Assembly (NCBI GenBank): GCA_021775795.1
Contig: JAJFHB010000031.1
Span: 1 to 5,851 of the forward strand
DNA from: Hyphomicrobiales bacterium
GTDB lineage: Bacteria > Pseudomonadota > Alphaproteobacteria > Rhizobiales > JAJFHB01
DNA length: 5,851 nt
Direction: 5' to 3'
Part shown: positions 5,480 through 5,851 of the stretch, piece by piece
Position numbering within the stretch: the first letter of the stretch is position 1
Layout of the letters: each line of letters starts with the position of its first letter
Position numbers and translations under genes: made by a program
Notes under the pieces: generated by a model
Told to the model about the DNA's origin: nothing
The model's database searches: none
What the model saw: the letters and a program-made list of their open reading frames with translations, nothing else

Positions 5480-5851
5480 TCAGTCGCCGCCAATCTCAGG
5501 AAATGCCATTTCCGGTTCATATGCTGCAAAGCTTGCCAGGCTCTGCGCGTTGCACTGCCGCTGCCAGTCCGTGCCGGGCATCACGCCCGCAACACACCGG
5601 TAGTTGGATCGATAGGCATTTGTCGCGTCATTTTCCTCTATGGCCACAGCGGCTATGCCGGCAACCTTGCCGCCTTGCCGTTCCACCAGACGGATTGCAC
5701 CATCCATGGTGCCGCCTGTCTCAACCCATTGGTCGACCAGCAGCACACGTGTGCCCGGAGCAAATGCAGGCATACGCATATCCATTGATTGGGTCCGGCC
5801 GGAATAATTGGTGAACTCCACCGCAAACGTATCTACGCAAAGCTTGCCGGC
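5480..5851 (-). CDS. Phosphoribosyltransferase family protein, C-terminal part
   Basis: The frame is open from the right edge (5851) to a TGA at 5480-5482, giving 123 visible residues; the true start lies outside. A GTG at 5821 is in frame, but coding-like residues (AGKLCVDTFA) continue upstream of it, so it is not the start. The PRPP-binding loop of type I phosphoribosyltransferases is clear at visible residues 36-48: VLLVDQWVETGGT, the hydrophobic strand, Asp40, then TGGT gripping the 5-phosphate. The following helix and strand (about 49-72, LVERQGGKVAGIAAVAI) match adenine-phosphoribosyltransferase-like proteins. The second acidic position of the motif is Gln41 rather than Asp or Glu. The family transfers ribose-5-phosphate from PRPP to a nucleobase, or serves as a purine-responsive regulator; the acceptor cannot be told here. 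It has the same direction as the transporter but is 257 bases upstream of it, so cotranscription is uncertain. Confidence 0.82.
   Translation of the reverse strand, partial: AGKLCVDTFAVEFTNYSGRTQSMDMRMPAFAPGTRVLLVDQWVETGGTMDGAIRLVERQGGKVAGIAAVAIEENDATNAYRSNYRCVAGVMPGTDWQRQCNAQSLASFAAYEPEMAFPEIGGD

Noticed and set aside
5412..5603. A 63-residue plus-strand open frame in the intergenic region
   Set aside because: It runs antisense into the phosphoribosyltransferase, lacks a ribosome-binding site and has no recognisable features.
5480..5821. The GTG at 5821 as the start of a small 113-residue phosphoribosyltransferase
   Set aside because: The frame stays open to the window edge with family-like residues upstream, and the PRPP loop would sit too near the N-terminus; the gene is simply cut by the window.

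Overview
This window reads as a piece of an alphaproteobacterial chromosome. I base that on the moderately high GC content, the codon use, and proteins that look most like those of Hyphomicrobiales or their marine relatives. No rRNA or other marker is present, so the taxonomy is an inference. It holds six coding regions, two of them cut by the window edges. I see no mobile element, CRISPR array, tRNA or rRNA.

Layout, left to right. (1) At 1-501 on the plus strand is the C-terminal part of a calcineurin-type (Icc/CpdA/GpdQ-like) metallophosphoesterase. (2) Converging on it, with a 29-base gap, is a minus-strand ABC importer cluster of the polyamine/opine/iron (Pot-type) class. Read in the direction of transcription it runs: Tat-exported solute-binding protein (5222-4047), 164-base spacer, ATPase (3882-2779), short spacer, permease B (2719-1796), then permease C (1799-531), which overlaps permease B by ATGA. 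(3) Upstream of the cluster, across a 257-base gap, is the C-terminal part of a minus-strand phosphoribosyltransferase that runs off the right edge.

The four transporter genes make a complete import system: binding protein in the periplasm, two different membrane permeases, and one ATPase gene for the cytoplasmic homodimer. The binding-protein gene has a strong ribosome-binding site and a candidate promoter in the gap behind the phosphoribosyltransferase. Three consecutive inverted repeats sit in the spacer between the binding-protein and ATPase genes. There they could lower transcription of the downstream genes or protect the upstream mRNA, a common way to make excess binding protein.

The most unusual points are these. 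Permease C carries a C-terminal extension of about 140 residues: an extra predicted membrane segment, then an acidic, low-complexity tail without Lys, Arg or His that contains a ten-residue motif twice. The binding protein keeps the aromatic cage and one Asp of PotD-like proteins but appears to lack the Asp/Glu pair of E. coli PotD, so polyamine specificity should not be assumed. The neighbours (a phosphodiesterase and a phosphoribosyltransferase) leave open a nucleotide- or nucleobase-related substrate, which is speculation.
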